Translations under genes and position numbers: made by a program | NCBI GenBank assembly: GCA_963729165.1 | Contig: CAVSMM010000004.1 | Location: forward strand, 62,001 to 126,000 | Length of the DNA: 64,000 nt | DNA from: JACCZX01 sp963729165 | GTDB lineage: Bacteria > Pseudomonadota > Gammaproteobacteria > Burkholderiales > Burkholderiaceae_F | Reading direction: 5' to 3' | Shown: in pieces, positions 28,567 to 37,607 of the stretch | Position numbering within the stretch: position 1 is the first letter of the stretch | Layout: each line of letters opens with the position of its first letter | Notes under the pieces: generated by a model | What the model saw: only the letters and a program-made list of their open reading frames with translations | What the model was told of the DNA's origin: nothing | The model's database searches: none

Positions 28567-28596
28567 TAAAAAAGGCCGGCGGGAGCCGGCCTTTGC
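28567..28596. terminator. Bidirectional intrinsic terminator
   Basis: A perfect 10-bp stem, AAAGGCCGGC (28571-28580) and GCCGGCCTTT (28585-28594), with a 4-nt loop, separates two convergent genes. Six or seven A residues precede it, which form a U-tract for leftward transcripts; rightward the tract is only three T. It should stop the leftward proline-rich lipoprotein transcript strongly and the rightward bamC-MBL transcript more weakly. Confidence 0.85.
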
Positions 28597-28610
28597 ATGC
28601 AAGCAAACGA

Positions 28611-28949
28611 TTAGGGCTTGACTGCAGGCTGTGCTTTTTGGTTGGCAGCGTCAACTGCTGTGCCTGCGGCCGCTTTGTTCGCGTCCTCGACGGGATTGGT
28701 GGTCTTCTTTTCGTCCGTCTTCATCGCGCTGGTGTCCGATTTCATCGAGTCCATTTTCATCGAATCGGTTGACGACGTGCTCGAAGGCGCGGTGGTCGTG
28801 CTCGGCGCCGGGGTGGGTGCTGGAGTCGGTGCCGTCGCTGGCGCGGGAGCCGGTGCAGGCGTCGGCGCAGGTGGCGGTGGCGTGTCTTTTCTGCCGCAAG
28901 CGGCGAGCGCGACGACCATCATCGAAGCGAGCAATAGCGACTTATTCAT
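28611..28949 (-). CDS. Proline/alanine/threonine-repeat lipoprotein
   Basis: A 112-residue low-complexity lipoprotein. ATG 28949 (MNKSLLLASMMVVALAACGR) has a GAGGG ribosome site 9 nt upstream, and the lipobox ALAAC at residues 14-18 predicts lipidation. The mature part has PAP/TPAP repeats (about residues 24-50), then Ser/Thr-rich and MKMDSMKSD-type segments, and a Lys/Asn/Ala-rich tail. A longer in-frame ORF upstream lacks these features. Such Pro-rich segments often span the periplasm or envelope; function unknown. Confidence 0.75.
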   Translation of the reverse strand: MNKSLLLASMMVVALAACGRKDTPPPPAPTPAPAPAPATAPTPAPTPAPSTTTAPSSTSSTDSMKMDSMKSDTSAMKTDEKKTTNPVEDANKAAAGTAVDAANQKAQPAVKP

Positions 28950-29079
28950 TTTGTAAGAACCCTCATGGTTATCCGGTAACGGTATCTCTTGGTTGTTGAA
29001 TTGTGGTGAAGCACTCGCGAGTATAGCTGCGCGGCCATCGTCTCTTAGCAAGATCGATGCCAAGCTTTCCACTGACGTT

Positions 29080-29604
29080 TCAACCCAAGCCGAGGGGAAC
29101 AACGGGCAAATTATGAGCCGCAGCTTCCCAACGCCGGGCAAACGCCGCAATCAGAGGCTGCGCATGCGGCTTGTTGTTCAACCACAAGTCGCCCCGGGCC
29201 TGCGCGGTGGGCTTCATGTCAAGCACTGTCGAGTCATCCGCAATCAGCAGCGCGTCGTCGCCGACAGGGTCATCAAGCGAAGCGACGCGCATTTCCAGCG
29301 CAAGCGGGAATCGCAACTGCAGCGCGCGCAAGCGAGCGGCACGCGTATCGAGCCAGATTGAATCGTCAACCAGCAAGCGCACTCTCGCGCTCCGATGAGC
29401 CAGCAAAAATTTCGACAGCAACCCTACGGCCTCGGCTCTCGACAGATCGAAAATGGAAAGGTCGGAATGAAGACACAGCACGCGTCGGGTGGCCACTTCG
29501 ATCGTCTGAAGTACAGCGGCATGTGTATCTGCGCGTGAAGTAATCAGCGTGCGTTGCGGCGCTGGCGGGCTGGCCGGTTCATCGCGTGACGGTTCGGAGT
29601 TCAT
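29080..29604 (-). CDS. Conserved hypothetical protein, probably DUF7931 (phospholipase-D-like fold)
   Basis: A 174-residue cytoplasmic protein without signal peptide. The pattern LITSRADTHAAVLQTIEVAT, RVLCLHSDLSIFDLSRAEAV, ARVRLLVDDSIWLDTR and a C-terminal LWLNNKPHAQPLIAAFARRW resembles the betaproteobacterial DUF7931 group, which has a degenerate PLD-like fold without the HKD motif. Assignment is from memory of the family and moderately certain. It lies 9 nt downstream of the cupin-type hydroxylase on the same strand, so the two likely form an operon. Confidence 0.65.
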   Translation of the reverse strand: MNSEPSRDEPASPPAPQRTLITSRADTHAAVLQTIEVATRRVLCLHSDLSIFDLSRAEAVGLLSKFLLAHRSARVRLLVDDSIWLDTRAARLRALQLRFPLALEMRVASLDDPVGDDALLIADDSTVLDMKPTAQARGDLWLNNKPHAQPLIAAFARRWEAAAHNLPVVPLGLG

Positions 29605-29613
29605 CGCAAAAGC

Positions 29614-30756
29614 TTAATCGACGCCAATCCAGCCGGCGCCGTACCACGAGTGCAGCAAAGGCCAGACCGACGCCGGCGCACGCCGCGCTTGCTCCGCCGA
29701 TAGGTTGCGCTGATCGGCCAACGCTTGAAGCACGAGCCTCGCCTTGCTCGGTGGCTCGATCAAGTCGCCATTGATTCCGAATGCTGCGGTCGAATACAGC
29801 ATCCGGCTCTTGCGATGCAGCTGCAGTCCACGCGTAGCGGCGCCGCGCTGAAACTGGGCAGGCGACAAGCTCGTTGCAGGCGGCTCGAACACCGTCGTTG
29901 CCTTGGGTTCGCTCAAGTGGCGCAGCAGGAAACGCTCGGTGTCCACCTGGCTAGGCTTGTAATGCGTGAGCTCGGCGTGGACCTGCCGCGTCATCTTCCG
30001 TGGCAGCGCGGCCGGGTGCGCGACGGCGGCCGTACCCGCGTCGGCATATCGGCCGCGCGGATTGGCACGCTCCGCATAGTCGGCGAACCAGGGCTCGATG
30101 AGCTGCCCATAGCTGGGCGCGCGAAAACCGATCGAGTACGTCATGGACTCGCCAAGCGCGACCCCCTCGTGCGCGACGCCCGGCGGCAGATAAAGCATGT
30201 CGCCTGCATCGAGAATCCACTCACTCGACGCACAGAAGCCTTCGACATTGTTGATCGGCGATCCTTGTACAGCTCGCAACCCGCGCTGCCGGCTGATCCG
30301 CCATCGCCGGCGGCCGGCGGCTTGCAACAGAAAGACATCGTATGAGTCGACATGCGGCCCGACGCCCCCACCGTCCGTCGCAAAGCTCACCATCAAATCG
30401 TCAAGTCGCGCGTCGGGTACGAATCTAAAACGCGAAAGCAATTGCCTGCCCGAGTCGTCGAGCAGATCAACGCCTTGCACGAGTAAGGTCCAACGCGGAC
30501 GCTTTATCGACGGCAGGCGAAGAAACGGGCCGTGCTGCAGCGAACGCCGACCACCGGATGAACTGACCAAGCGGCTTTCTGTCCCCGGATCGCGCGCCAG
30601 CTCGAACAGCCTCTTTCGATCGACCGATGGCACGAAGTCCGGAAGCGCGGCGCGTATCAAAAGCGGCTTGCGCTGCCAGTACTGGCGCATGAATTGCTGC
30701 ACGCTGATCGAACCCAGCCGCTGGATGATTGAAGATCGGATTGCGGATCGACTCAC
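29614..30756 (-). CDS. JmjC/cupin ribosomal protein uL16 arginine hydroxylase (YcfD/RoxA type)
   Basis: 2-oxoglutarate and Fe(II)-dependent oxygenase that hydroxylates an arginine of ribosomal protein uL16 in E. coli (YcfD). The 380-residue product has the iron ligands in GPHVDSYDVFLLQAAGRRRW (HxD) and YLPPGVAHEG (distal His), and the dimerisation and winged-helix-like C-terminal region. The N-terminus contains FMRQYWQRKPLLIRAALPDF, common to the family. It is divergent from slyD with a 20-nt gap. Identification as the ribosomal oxygenase is confident; substrate transfer to uL16 is inferred from the family. Confidence 0.9.
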   Translation of the reverse strand: MSRSAIRSSIIQRLGSISVQQFMRQYWQRKPLLIRAALPDFVPSVDRKRLFELARDPGTESRLVSSSGGRRSLQHGPFLRLPSIKRPRWTLLVQGVDLLDDSGRQLLSRFRFVPDARLDDLMVSFATDGGGVGPHVDSYDVFLLQAAGRRRWRISRQRGLRAVQGSPINNVEGFCASSEWILDAGDMLYLPPGVAHEGVALGESMTYSIGFRAPSYGQLIEPWFADYAERANPRGRYADAGTAAVAHPAALPRKMTRQVHAELTHYKPSQVDTERFLLRHLSEPKATTVFEPPATSLSPAQFQRGAATRGLQLHRKSRMLYSTAAFGINGDLIEPPSKARLVLQALADQRNLSAEQARRAPASVWPLLHSWYGAGWIGVD

Positions 30757-30776
30757 CCGACGATTATAGGAAGACG

Positions 30777-31301
30777 ATGATTTACGATCACGATGAGATG
30801 AAGATAGACGACGACACTTTGGTCAGCATCGACGTCGAGATGTATGACGCGCAGGGCAACCTGCTCGAAAAGTCAGGCGAGCCCCTCACTTATCTGCATG
30901 GGCACGGCGATATCTTCGGCCGCATCGAGGACGAGCTGCGCGGAAAGGAAGCAGGCGCGGAAGTTTCAGTGCACATAGAACCCGACGAAGCGTTTGGTGA
31001 CTACGATCCCGAGCTCGTGACGTTGGTACGCGTTGAGGATCTGGGCGAGGGCGCTGCAGTCGGGATGCAAGTCGATGGTGCGGGCGTCGGCGCGTCATCC
31101 GCCGAATACACGATCACCGACATCGCCGAAGGCATGGCGGTGCTCGATGCAAATCATCCTCTCGCCGGGTTCGCGCTGCGCTTTGAGATCAAGGTGGTCG
31201 ATGTGCGTGAAGCGAGCCCGGACGAGATTGAGTCTGCCGAAGCGCCGGCGCTGCCGGACTTTTTGCACGTGGCGCCACCGTCGGGCCGGACGCTGCATTA
31301 A
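30777..31301 (+). CDS. slyD: FKBP-type peptidyl-prolyl isomerase, SlyD-like
   Basis: Folding helper with an FKBP domain split by an IF (insert-in-flap) chaperone domain, 174 residues. Visible segments are VSIDVEMYDAQGNLLEKSGE, LTYLHGHGDIFGRIEDELRG and PDEAFGDYDPELVTLVRVED. The ATG at 30777 follows AGGA by 6 nt; a shorter start at 30798 is possible. The usual metal-binding His-rich tail of E. coli SlyD is absent, giving the shorter FklB/SlyD form common in betaproteobacteria. Its stop shares the palindrome TTAA (31298-31301) with the convergent mutS stop. Confidence 0.9.
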   Translation: MIYDHDEMKIDDDTLVSIDVEMYDAQGNLLEKSGEPLTYLHGHGDIFGRIEDELRGKEAGAEVSVHIEPDEAFGDYDPELVTLVRVEDLGEGAAVGMQVDGAGVGASSAEYTITDIAEGMAVLDANHPLAGFALRFEIKVVDVREASPDEIESAEAPALPDFLHVAPPSGRTLH

Positions 31302-33890
31302 TCGGCTTCTCGCTTCAGTTTTTCGAGCAGCGCATGGGCCTCGCGCGGTGACACTCCGTCGAGATCAAGGGCTCGCAAGCGCTTGCGCAGCTCCGCGTCA
31401 GGATCGGGGACTGGCGACGCTGGGGTGGGCGTCGACGCAAACAGATCCAGCTGAGGCCGTTTGCCAAGGGCGCGCTCCTCCAGCTGAGCAAGTAACGAGC
31501 GAGCACGTCTGACGACTGCGCCAGGCACGCCGGCGAGCTGTGCCACTGCGAGCCCGTAGCTCTTACTGGCCGGACCGTCGCGCACCTCGTGTAAAAACAC
31601 GACCTTGCCATTGGCTTCGGCCGCAGCGACGTGCACGTTGGCGATCTCCGGATGCTGCTCCGCCAGCTGCGTCAATTCAAAGTAGTGCGTCGCAAACATC
31701 GTCATCGAACGGTTTTTCTCGACCAGCTCGCGCGCGATCGAGGCCGCGAGCGCCATACCGTCGAAGGTCGATGTGCCGCGGCCGATCTCGTCCATCAGCA
31801 CCAGGCTGTGCTCGGTTGCGGCGTTCAGGATAGCGGCGGCTTCGGTCATCTCGACCATGAAGGTCGAGCGGCCGCGTGCAAGATCGTCGGCGGCGCCGAT
31901 GCGAGTGTGAATACTGTCGATCGGCCCGATCGTCGCGGTGCTCGCGGGTACGTAGCTTCCTGCGTAAGCGAGCAGCACGATCAGCGCGATCGAGCGCATG
32001 TAGGTTGACTTGCCGCCCATGTTCGGTCCGGTAATGACCAGCAGCCGGCGACCTGGGCGTAGGCTGCAGTCATTCGGAACGTACGTTTCGCACTCGTGTC
32101 TCGACAACCGCATGCCGTGCGCCACGCACGTCGATTTGCACGCTTTCGATGAGTTGTGGCCGCACCCAGCGAGCGCGCTCGGCATGATCGGAAAGAGCCA
32201 GTAGCGCATCGATCGACGCCAACGCATCGGCGCAGCGCTGTAGCGAGGTGACGTGCTGCGCGGCCTGAGCGACGATGCCGTCGTACAAGTCCTTCTCGCG
32301 CGCGAGTGCGCGGTCGCGTGCCGATAGCGCCTTGTCTTCGAATGTTTTCAACTCGGGCGTGATGTAACGCTCCGCGTTCTTCAGCGTCTGTCGGCGGCGA
32401 TAGTCGTCGGGCACCTTGATCGTCTGACCGTGCGTGACTTCGATGTAGAAACCGTGCACACGGTTGTATTCGACACGCAGGTTGGCGATGCCGGTGCGGG
32501 TCCGTTCGCGCGCTTCGAGATCAACGAGGAATTGACCGGTGTGATCGCGAAGCGCGCGCAGCTCGTCGAGCTCGGCGTCGAAGCCGGCGGCGACTACATC
32601 GCCGTCGCGCACTGCGTACGCCGGTTCAGCGAGGAGGCCGCCGGTCAGTAGCGTTTGGAAGTCGTCTGGGACGGTCAGATGCTCACGCACGGCCGCAAAC
32701 AGCGGAGCCACCGCGTCGGCCATTAACGAAGCAGTTTGCGCTACGTGCGGCAGCGCTCGTCGCAAGGCGGCCAATTCCCGCGGGCGCACCGAACGCAGCG
32801 CGATGCGGGCGGCGATGCGCTCCACGTCTGGCATTTCTTTGAGCTCAACCGCAAGTTGCTGGCGCAAGGACTCATGTGCGAGCATTTCCTCGATCGCTTC
32901 GTGGCGTGCCGCCGCGGTGTTGCGATCGCGCAATGGATGGTGCAGCCAATGTCGTACACGCCGGCTTCCCATCGTCGTTGCGCAATGGTCGAGCAGCTTG
33001 AACAGTGTCGGCCCGTCCTCGCCGCGAAGCGTTTCCGTGATTTCCAAATTACGGCGTGTCACCGCATCGAGCCCGATGAAGTCCGAGAGCGTTTCGCGTT
33101 GCAGCGATGCAATGTGCGGAAGCCGGCTGCCTTGCGTCGCTCGCGCGTAATCGAGCAGCGCGGCGCAGGCGGCAAGAATTTCGGGTGCATCGGCGACACC
33201 GAACGCATCGAGCGCTGCCACCTGCAGCTGTTCCTTCAGCATCGCTTCACCGCGCGCCGCGTCGTAGTGCCAATCGGGCCGAGCCTGCGCTGCGCACGGA
33301 AGCGAGTCGATCAACGTGTGCAGCGAATCACTCCAGCTTTCCGCAATCAGGATTTCTGACGGATCGATGCGCGCGAGCTCCGATTCCAATCGCGCTGCAG
33401 GAATACTCGTCGCGCGCAGCTCGCCCGACGACAGCGTCAGCCACGCGAGGCCAATGGCGCCGTTGCGACGCGTCGGCGGTGCGAGGGCCAGCAACGTCGC
33501 ATTCGACTTGTCGTGCAACAGCGAGGTGTCGGTGAGCGTTCCCGGCGTAACGACGCGAACGACTTTGCGTTCGACGGGTCCCTTGCTGGTGGCAGGATCG
33601 CCGATCTGCTCGCAGATCGCGACGCTCTCGCCGAGCTTGACCAGCTTGCCGAGATACTGCTCGACTGCTACGACCGGCACGCCGGCCATCTTTATCGGCG
33701 TGCCCGCTGATGCGCCGCGTGAAGTCAGCGTCAGGTTCAGCAAGCGCGAACCGCGCTCGGCGTCGTCATAGAACAGCTCATAAAAGTCGCCCATCCGATA
33801 GAACAGCAGCACGTTCGGATGCTCGGCCTTGATGCGCCAGTATTGCTGCATCATCGGCGTGTGCCGCGCGAGATCGAGAGCGGCGTTCAT
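31298..33890 (-). CDS. mutS: DNA mismatch repair protein MutS, one frameshift
   Basis: Recognises base mismatches and recruits MutL. The two parts total about 863 residues. The N-terminal mismatch-binding domain has HTPMMQQYWRIKAEHPNVLLFYRMGDFYELF from 33865 leftward, seen here as PNVLLFYRMGDFYELFYDD. The ATPase carries Walker A GPNMGGKSTYMR, Walker B-type LVLMDEIGRGTSTFDG and the signature FATHYFELTQL. The start is ATG 33890 (MNAALDLARHTP); an upstream in-frame extension is antisense-like junk over pdxA. A one-base shift near 32092 breaks the frame between VETRV and ETYVPNDCSL, just ahead of Walker A. Given intact motifs on both sides, a sequence error is likely, but a true mutator allele cannot be excluded. 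Confidence 0.95.
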
Positions 33891-33904
33891 GCGATCGATG
33901 GTCG

Positions 33905-34906
33905 CTACGCCGCCTGCATTCGGGTTGCGCCCATCCGGCAAGCCAGCGCAAACGCGTTCTGCATGGCGCCGGTATTGGCGATGCCGCGCCCGGCAATGTC
34001 GTACGCCGTGCCATGCGCCGGGGTCGTGATGGAAATCGGCAGGCCGCCAGGCACCGTGACGCCTCTGTCGAATCCCATCAGCTTCATCGCGATCTGACCT
34101 TGGTCGTGATACATCGTCAGCACGCCGTCGTAGCCGGCGCCGTCCTTGCGCAGCGCGCGCACGAAGATCGTGTCGGCTGGGAAGGGACCATCGGCGGGAA
34201 AGCCGCGCTCGCGCGCAAGCTCTACGCCGGGGCCGATGGTCTCCAATTCTTCCGTACCGAATGCCCCGTTGTCGCCGTTGTGCGGGTTCAGTCCGCACAC
34301 CGCGATGCGGGGCGCCTTGATGCCGGTGGACGCCAATCCGCGCGTCAGCAATTCGACACCCGCTGCGACGCCTTCGCGCGTGATCAGCGCGCTAACGTCC
34401 TTCAGCGGCACGTGCGAAGTCACGCGCGACGTCCATAGCGATTCGAGAACGTTGAATTCGACGCAGCTGCCATGAAAGTCAAGCAGCTCGCAGAAATAGT
34501 GCAGCTCATCGGCGTGCTGCATGCCGCCAGCGCGCAACGCCGCCTTGTTCAGCGGCGCGAAGCACATCGCATCGGCAACGCCGCGCTGGCACAGGTCGAG
34601 ACCCAGTGCCAGGCCGTCAAGCATGTACCGCCCATTCTTCTGTCCGACCGTGCCCACGGCGAAGTCGCCTTCATTCACGTGCGCCCAGTCCACGACACGC
34701 GGCCGCGCAGGCGCGCGTACAGCGGCACCAAAGTCGAGATCGACGTGCACTTTCGCGCTGCGCATGCCGTCGTCGAGCACCGGGCGGCTGCCGATCAGCA
34801 GGATGTCGGCCGCCTGCTGCGCGGTGCCGTCAGCGAGGAGCTGCGCGACGAGTTCAGGCCCAATACCGGCGGGGTCGCCGGTGAACAGTGCGATCGTCGG
34901 CTTCAC
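33905..34906 (-). CDS. pdxA: 4-hydroxythreonine-4-phosphate dehydrogenase family (PdxA or PdxA2-like)
   Basis: Metal and NAD(P)-dependent dehydrogenase of the PdxA family, 333 residues. Motifs are LFTGDPAGIGPELVAQLL at the N-terminus, VTSHVPLKDVSALIT, VCGLNPHNGDNGAFGTEE with metal-ligand His, and DGVLTMYHDQGQIAMKLMGF. The GTG at 34906 overlaps the stop of the Bug gene (GTGA). True PdxA makes pyridoxal 5'-phosphate precursors, whereas PdxA2 enzymes act in sugar-acid phosphate catabolism (D-threonate/D-erythronate) and are often next to transport genes. The pairing with a Bug protein makes PdxA2 a serious alternative. Confidence 0.85.
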   Translation of the reverse strand: MKPTIALFTGDPAGIGPELVAQLLADGTAQQAADILLIGSRPVLDDGMRSAKVHVDLDFGAAVRAPARPRVVDWAHVNEGDFAVGTVGQKNGRYMLDGLALGLDLCQRGVADAMCFAPLNKAALRAGGMQHADELHYFCELLDFHGSCVEFNVLESLWTSRVTSHVPLKDVSALITREGVAAGVELLTRGLASTGIKAPRIAVCGLNPHNGDNGAFGTEELETIGPGVELARERGFPADGPFPADTIFVRALRKDGAGYDGVLTMYHDQGQIAMKLMGFDRGVTVPGGLPISITTPAHGTAYDIAGRGIANTGAMQNAFALACRMGATRMQAA

Positions 34907-35874
34907 TGCTCGATCTTCACATTCGCGTCCTTGATCAGCCGGCCAAAGCGTTCATAGTCGGACTTCACCAGCGCCGCGAATTGCTCTTGCGTGACCTTGC
35001 CGGGTTCGCCACCGAGCGCGATCAGGCGCTTCTGCACATCGGGCAGCTGCAACACCTTGATCGTCTCTGCATAGATCCGGTTGACAACGTCCTTTGGCGT
35101 CCCTGCGGTCACGAACAGGCCGTACCAAGTCGTCATCTCAACGCCGGGCAGTCCGGCTTCGGCGAGGGTCGGTACGTCGGGCAGTTCTGGCGTGCGCTGC
35201 GGACTCATCACCGCGAGCGCCTTGACCTTGCCGCCCTTGATGAATGCCATCGCCGACGAGGTTGTGTCGAAGTTCATCTGAATCTGCCCACCGGAAAGAT
35301 CGGCCAGCGCTTGCGCCGAGCCCTTGTACGGAATGTGAACGGCCTTGGTGCCGGCGGCAAGATTGAACGCCTCACCGGCGAGGTGCTGTGTACTGCCCAC
35401 GCCCGACGAGCCGTAGGAGAACGCCTCGGGCTTGGCCTTCATCAGTGCAATCAGCTCCTTGACATTGTTCGCCTGCACATTCGGCGCCACCACCAGCACG
35501 TTCGGTACGGTGACGATCAGCGCGATGGGAATCAGATCCTTGTTGGTGTCAAAGCTCAGCTTGATCAGATGGGGCGCGATCGCTTGACCGGTGTTGGTCG
35601 CCAGCAGCAACGTATGACCGTCGGGCGCGGCTTTCGCGGTCAGGTCGGCGGCGATCGTGTTGGATGCGCCGGGCCGGTTCTCGACAATAAATGGCTGGCC
35701 CAACGCCACCTGATACTTTTCTGCAAGGACGCGCGCGATGATGTCGGTGCCGCCCCCGGCGTTGGCGCCCACCATGATCCGCACCGGCTTGACCGGGTAG
35801 GTCTGCGCCAGCGCGAGCGTTGTAAACGCAGCCATCGCGCACCAGACAGCCCCAGAGATACAGCGTTTCAACAT
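34903..35874 (-). CDS. Bug-family (TctC-like) periplasmic solute-binding protein
   Basis: Periplasmic binding protein of the tripartite tricarboxylate transporter type, 323 residues from ATG 35874. The signal peptide MLKRCISGAVWCAMAAFTTL ends near ALAQ. Family motifs are PVKPVRIMVGANAGGGTDII, FIVENRPGASNTIAADL, and HIPYKGSAQALADLSGGQIQ. No TctA/TctB membrane genes are near. The ligand, usually a carboxylic acid, cannot be read from sequence. It forms a two-gene unit with pdxA. Confidence 0.92.
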   Translation of the reverse strand: MLKRCISGAVWCAMAAFTTLALAQTYPVKPVRIMVGANAGGGTDIIARVLAEKYQVALGQPFIVENRPGASNTIAADLTAKAAPDGHTLLLATNTGQAIAPHLIKLSFDTNKDLIPIALIVTVPNVLVVAPNVQANNVKELIALMKAKPEAFSYGSSGVGSTQHLAGEAFNLAAGTKAVHIPYKGSAQALADLSGGQIQMNFDTTSSAMAFIKGGKVKALAVMSPQRTPELPDVPTLAEAGLPGVEMTTWYGLFVTAGTPKDVVNRIYAETIKVLQLPDVQKRLIALGGEPGKVTQEQFAALVKSDYERFGRLIKDANVKIEQ

Positions 35875-35908
35875 ACGTCCTCCGATTTCAGAATCGCAAA
35901 ACTCAAAC

Positions 35909-36736
35909 TTAAAGCGCAGCTTGATCAGAGTCGCGCGGCCCGGCAGCCTTTCGCGTTCCGTGCACACCACCGACCAGCTTCAGCAATTGCGGAAAAATCT
36001 TAGGCGATGCGCACACGATACGGCCGTCTTCCATGAAGCCGGGGTCGCCCTGAAAGTTGGATACGAGCCCGCCCGCCTCAAGAATCAATAGGCTTCCCGC
36101 GGCCATATCCCACGGCGACAGGCCGATCTCCCAGAATCCATCGAGCCGGCCGGCAGCGACATAAGCGAGATCGAGCGCGGCGGCACCCGGGCGGCGGATA
36201 CCGCATGTCGCTTCAGTGATCCTCTTAAACATCTGCACATACTCTTCCAGGTGTTCGATAGAGCGAAACGGAAAGCCGGTGCCGATCAGGCAATCGGCCA
36301 AGCGCTCGCGCTTCGAAACGCGCAGCCGACGCTCGTTCATGAAAGCACCGCGGCCGCGCGTAGCGGTAAACAGCTCGTTACGCGTCGGGTCGTACACGAC
36401 CGCCTGCGTTACGTGCTCGCGATGCCTCAATGCGATCGAGACCGCGTATTGCGGGAAGCCGTGAATGAAATTGGTCGTGCCATCGAGCGGATCGATGATC
36501 CACGTGTATTCAGATTTTCCTGAAGCGCCGGATTCTTCGGCCAGGATCGCGTGATCTGGATACGCCTTCGACACGATCTCGAGAATCGCCTGTTCAGCTG
36601 CCTTGTCGACTTCGGTGACGAAGTCGCTGCGACCCTTGTTCGAGACTCGGATCAAGTCGAGATCGAGGCTGGCGCGATTAATGATCGAACCGGCCTTGCG
36701 TGCGGCCTTGATGGCCGTGTTGAGCATCGGGTGCAT
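35909..36736 (-). CDS. suhB: Inositol monophosphatase family protein (SuhB)
   Basis: Mg-dependent phosphatase of the inositol monophosphatase family, 275 residues. Metal and substrate motifs are AILAEESGASG, WIIDPLDGTTNFIHG and LSPWDMAAGSLLILEAGG. In E. coli SuhB also assists rRNA transcription and assembly; that role here is assumed from homology only. It is divergent from trmJ with an 81-nt gap that likely holds both promoters, the usual arrangement in betaproteobacteria. Confidence 0.94.
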   Translation of the reverse strand: MHPMLNTAIKAARKAGSIINRASLDLDLIRVSNKGRSDFVTEVDKAAEQAILEIVSKAYPDHAILAEESGASGKSEYTWIIDPLDGTTNFIHGFPQYAVSIALRHREHVTQAVVYDPTRNELFTATRGRGAFMNERRLRVSKRERLADCLIGTGFPFRSIEHLEEYVQMFKRITEATCGIRRPGAAALDLAYVAAGRLDGFWEIGLSPWDMAAGSLLILEAGGLVSNFQGDPGFMEDGRIVCASPKIFPQLLKLVGGVHGTRKAAGPRDSDQAAL

Positions 36737-36817
36737 GAGGAAGCGCGCTCATGAAGTTCGAGCGGCGATTAGACTGAGCGTGCAGTTTAGTGCATCGACG
36801 TATAACTCCCGACCACG

Positions 36818-37594
36818 GTGTTCGATCGCGTTCGCTTTGTTCTTGTCGCTCCCAGCCACCCCGGCAATATTGGAGCGGCTGCACGCGCGATAAAAACGAT
36901 GGGGTTTCGGCGTTTGGTGGTCGTGAACCCTCGCCTCGACGATTATCGCGCGCACCCGGAGGCGGTCGCTCTGGCGACCGGAGGCAGTGACGTGCTCGCT
37001 GCAAGCGAGACTCGCACGACGTTGGCGCAAGCGCTCGCAGGCGTCACGACAGCGTATGCGATGACCGGCTACGACCGACAGTTCGGCCCGCCGATCGTCG
37101 ATGTTCGCAGCGCCGCGCTGAAGTCGGCGCAATCTTTGAGTTCACGTGATGACGGCGATATTGCTTTCGTGTTCGGCACCGAGCGCGATGGGCTGCGCAA
37201 CGAAGATGTCGAACGCTGCCAGTTCTGTTGCGCGATTCCGGCGAGCGCCGAGTTTTCGTCGCTGAACCTGGCGCAGGCCGTCCAAGTGACGGCTTATGAA
37301 TGCCAGCTCGCGCTGAACGGCGGCGCTCAGATTCAGTCGGAGCAGACGCGCTTCGCCGACGAAGAACCGCCCGCCAGCGTCGGCGCGCTGGAGGGTTTGT
37401 ATGCCCACCTTGAGCAGGCGATGGTCGCGATCGGTTATCTCGACCCGGACGAGCCGAAGCGTCTGATGGCCCGCTTGCGGAGGCTGTTCAACCGAGCGCG
37501 TCCGACGCAGACGGAGCTCGACGTGCTCCGTGGCATCAGCGCCGCGATAATCGAATCGCGCAGCGAGCGCGCCGGGCGCAAAAAAGCGCGCTAG
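36818..37594 (+). CDS. trmJ: tRNA (cytidine/uridine-32 2'-O)-methyltransferase TrmJ
   Basis: SPOUT-class methyltransferase forming 2'-O-methyl groups at tRNA position 32, 258 residues. The GTG start gives VFDRVRFVLVAPSHPGNIGA, typical of the family. The knot motifs are IAFVFGTERDGLRNEDVERC and IPASAEFSSLNLAQAVQVTA. The C-terminal half is a helical tRNA-contacting extension. It lies 13 nt upstream of cysE. The gene order suhB/trmJ-cysE is conserved in Burkholderiales. Confidence 0.94.
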   Translation: MFDRVRFVLVAPSHPGNIGAAARAIKTMGFRRLVVVNPRLDDYRAHPEAVALATGGSDVLAASETRTTLAQALAGVTTAYAMTGYDRQFGPPIVDVRSAALKSAQSLSSRDDGDIAFVFGTERDGLRNEDVERCQFCCAIPASAEFSSLNLAQAVQVTAYECQLALNGGAQIQSEQTRFADEEPPASVGALEGLYAHLEQAMVAIGYLDPDEPKRLMARLRRLFNRARPTQTELDVLRGISAAIIESRSERAGRKKAR

Positions 37595-37607
37595 ATACAA
37601 TCGTTCG

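Noticed and set aside
28780..28900. Tandem DNA repeat or microsatellite in the Pro/Ala lipoprotein gene
   Set aside because: The repetition comes from Pro-Ala-Pro-Thr codons in a coding sequence; it is imperfect at DNA level.
33891..34298. Upstream in-frame extension of mutS
   Set aside because: It covers pdxA in another frame, is Arg-rich, and the family N-terminus begins at 33890.
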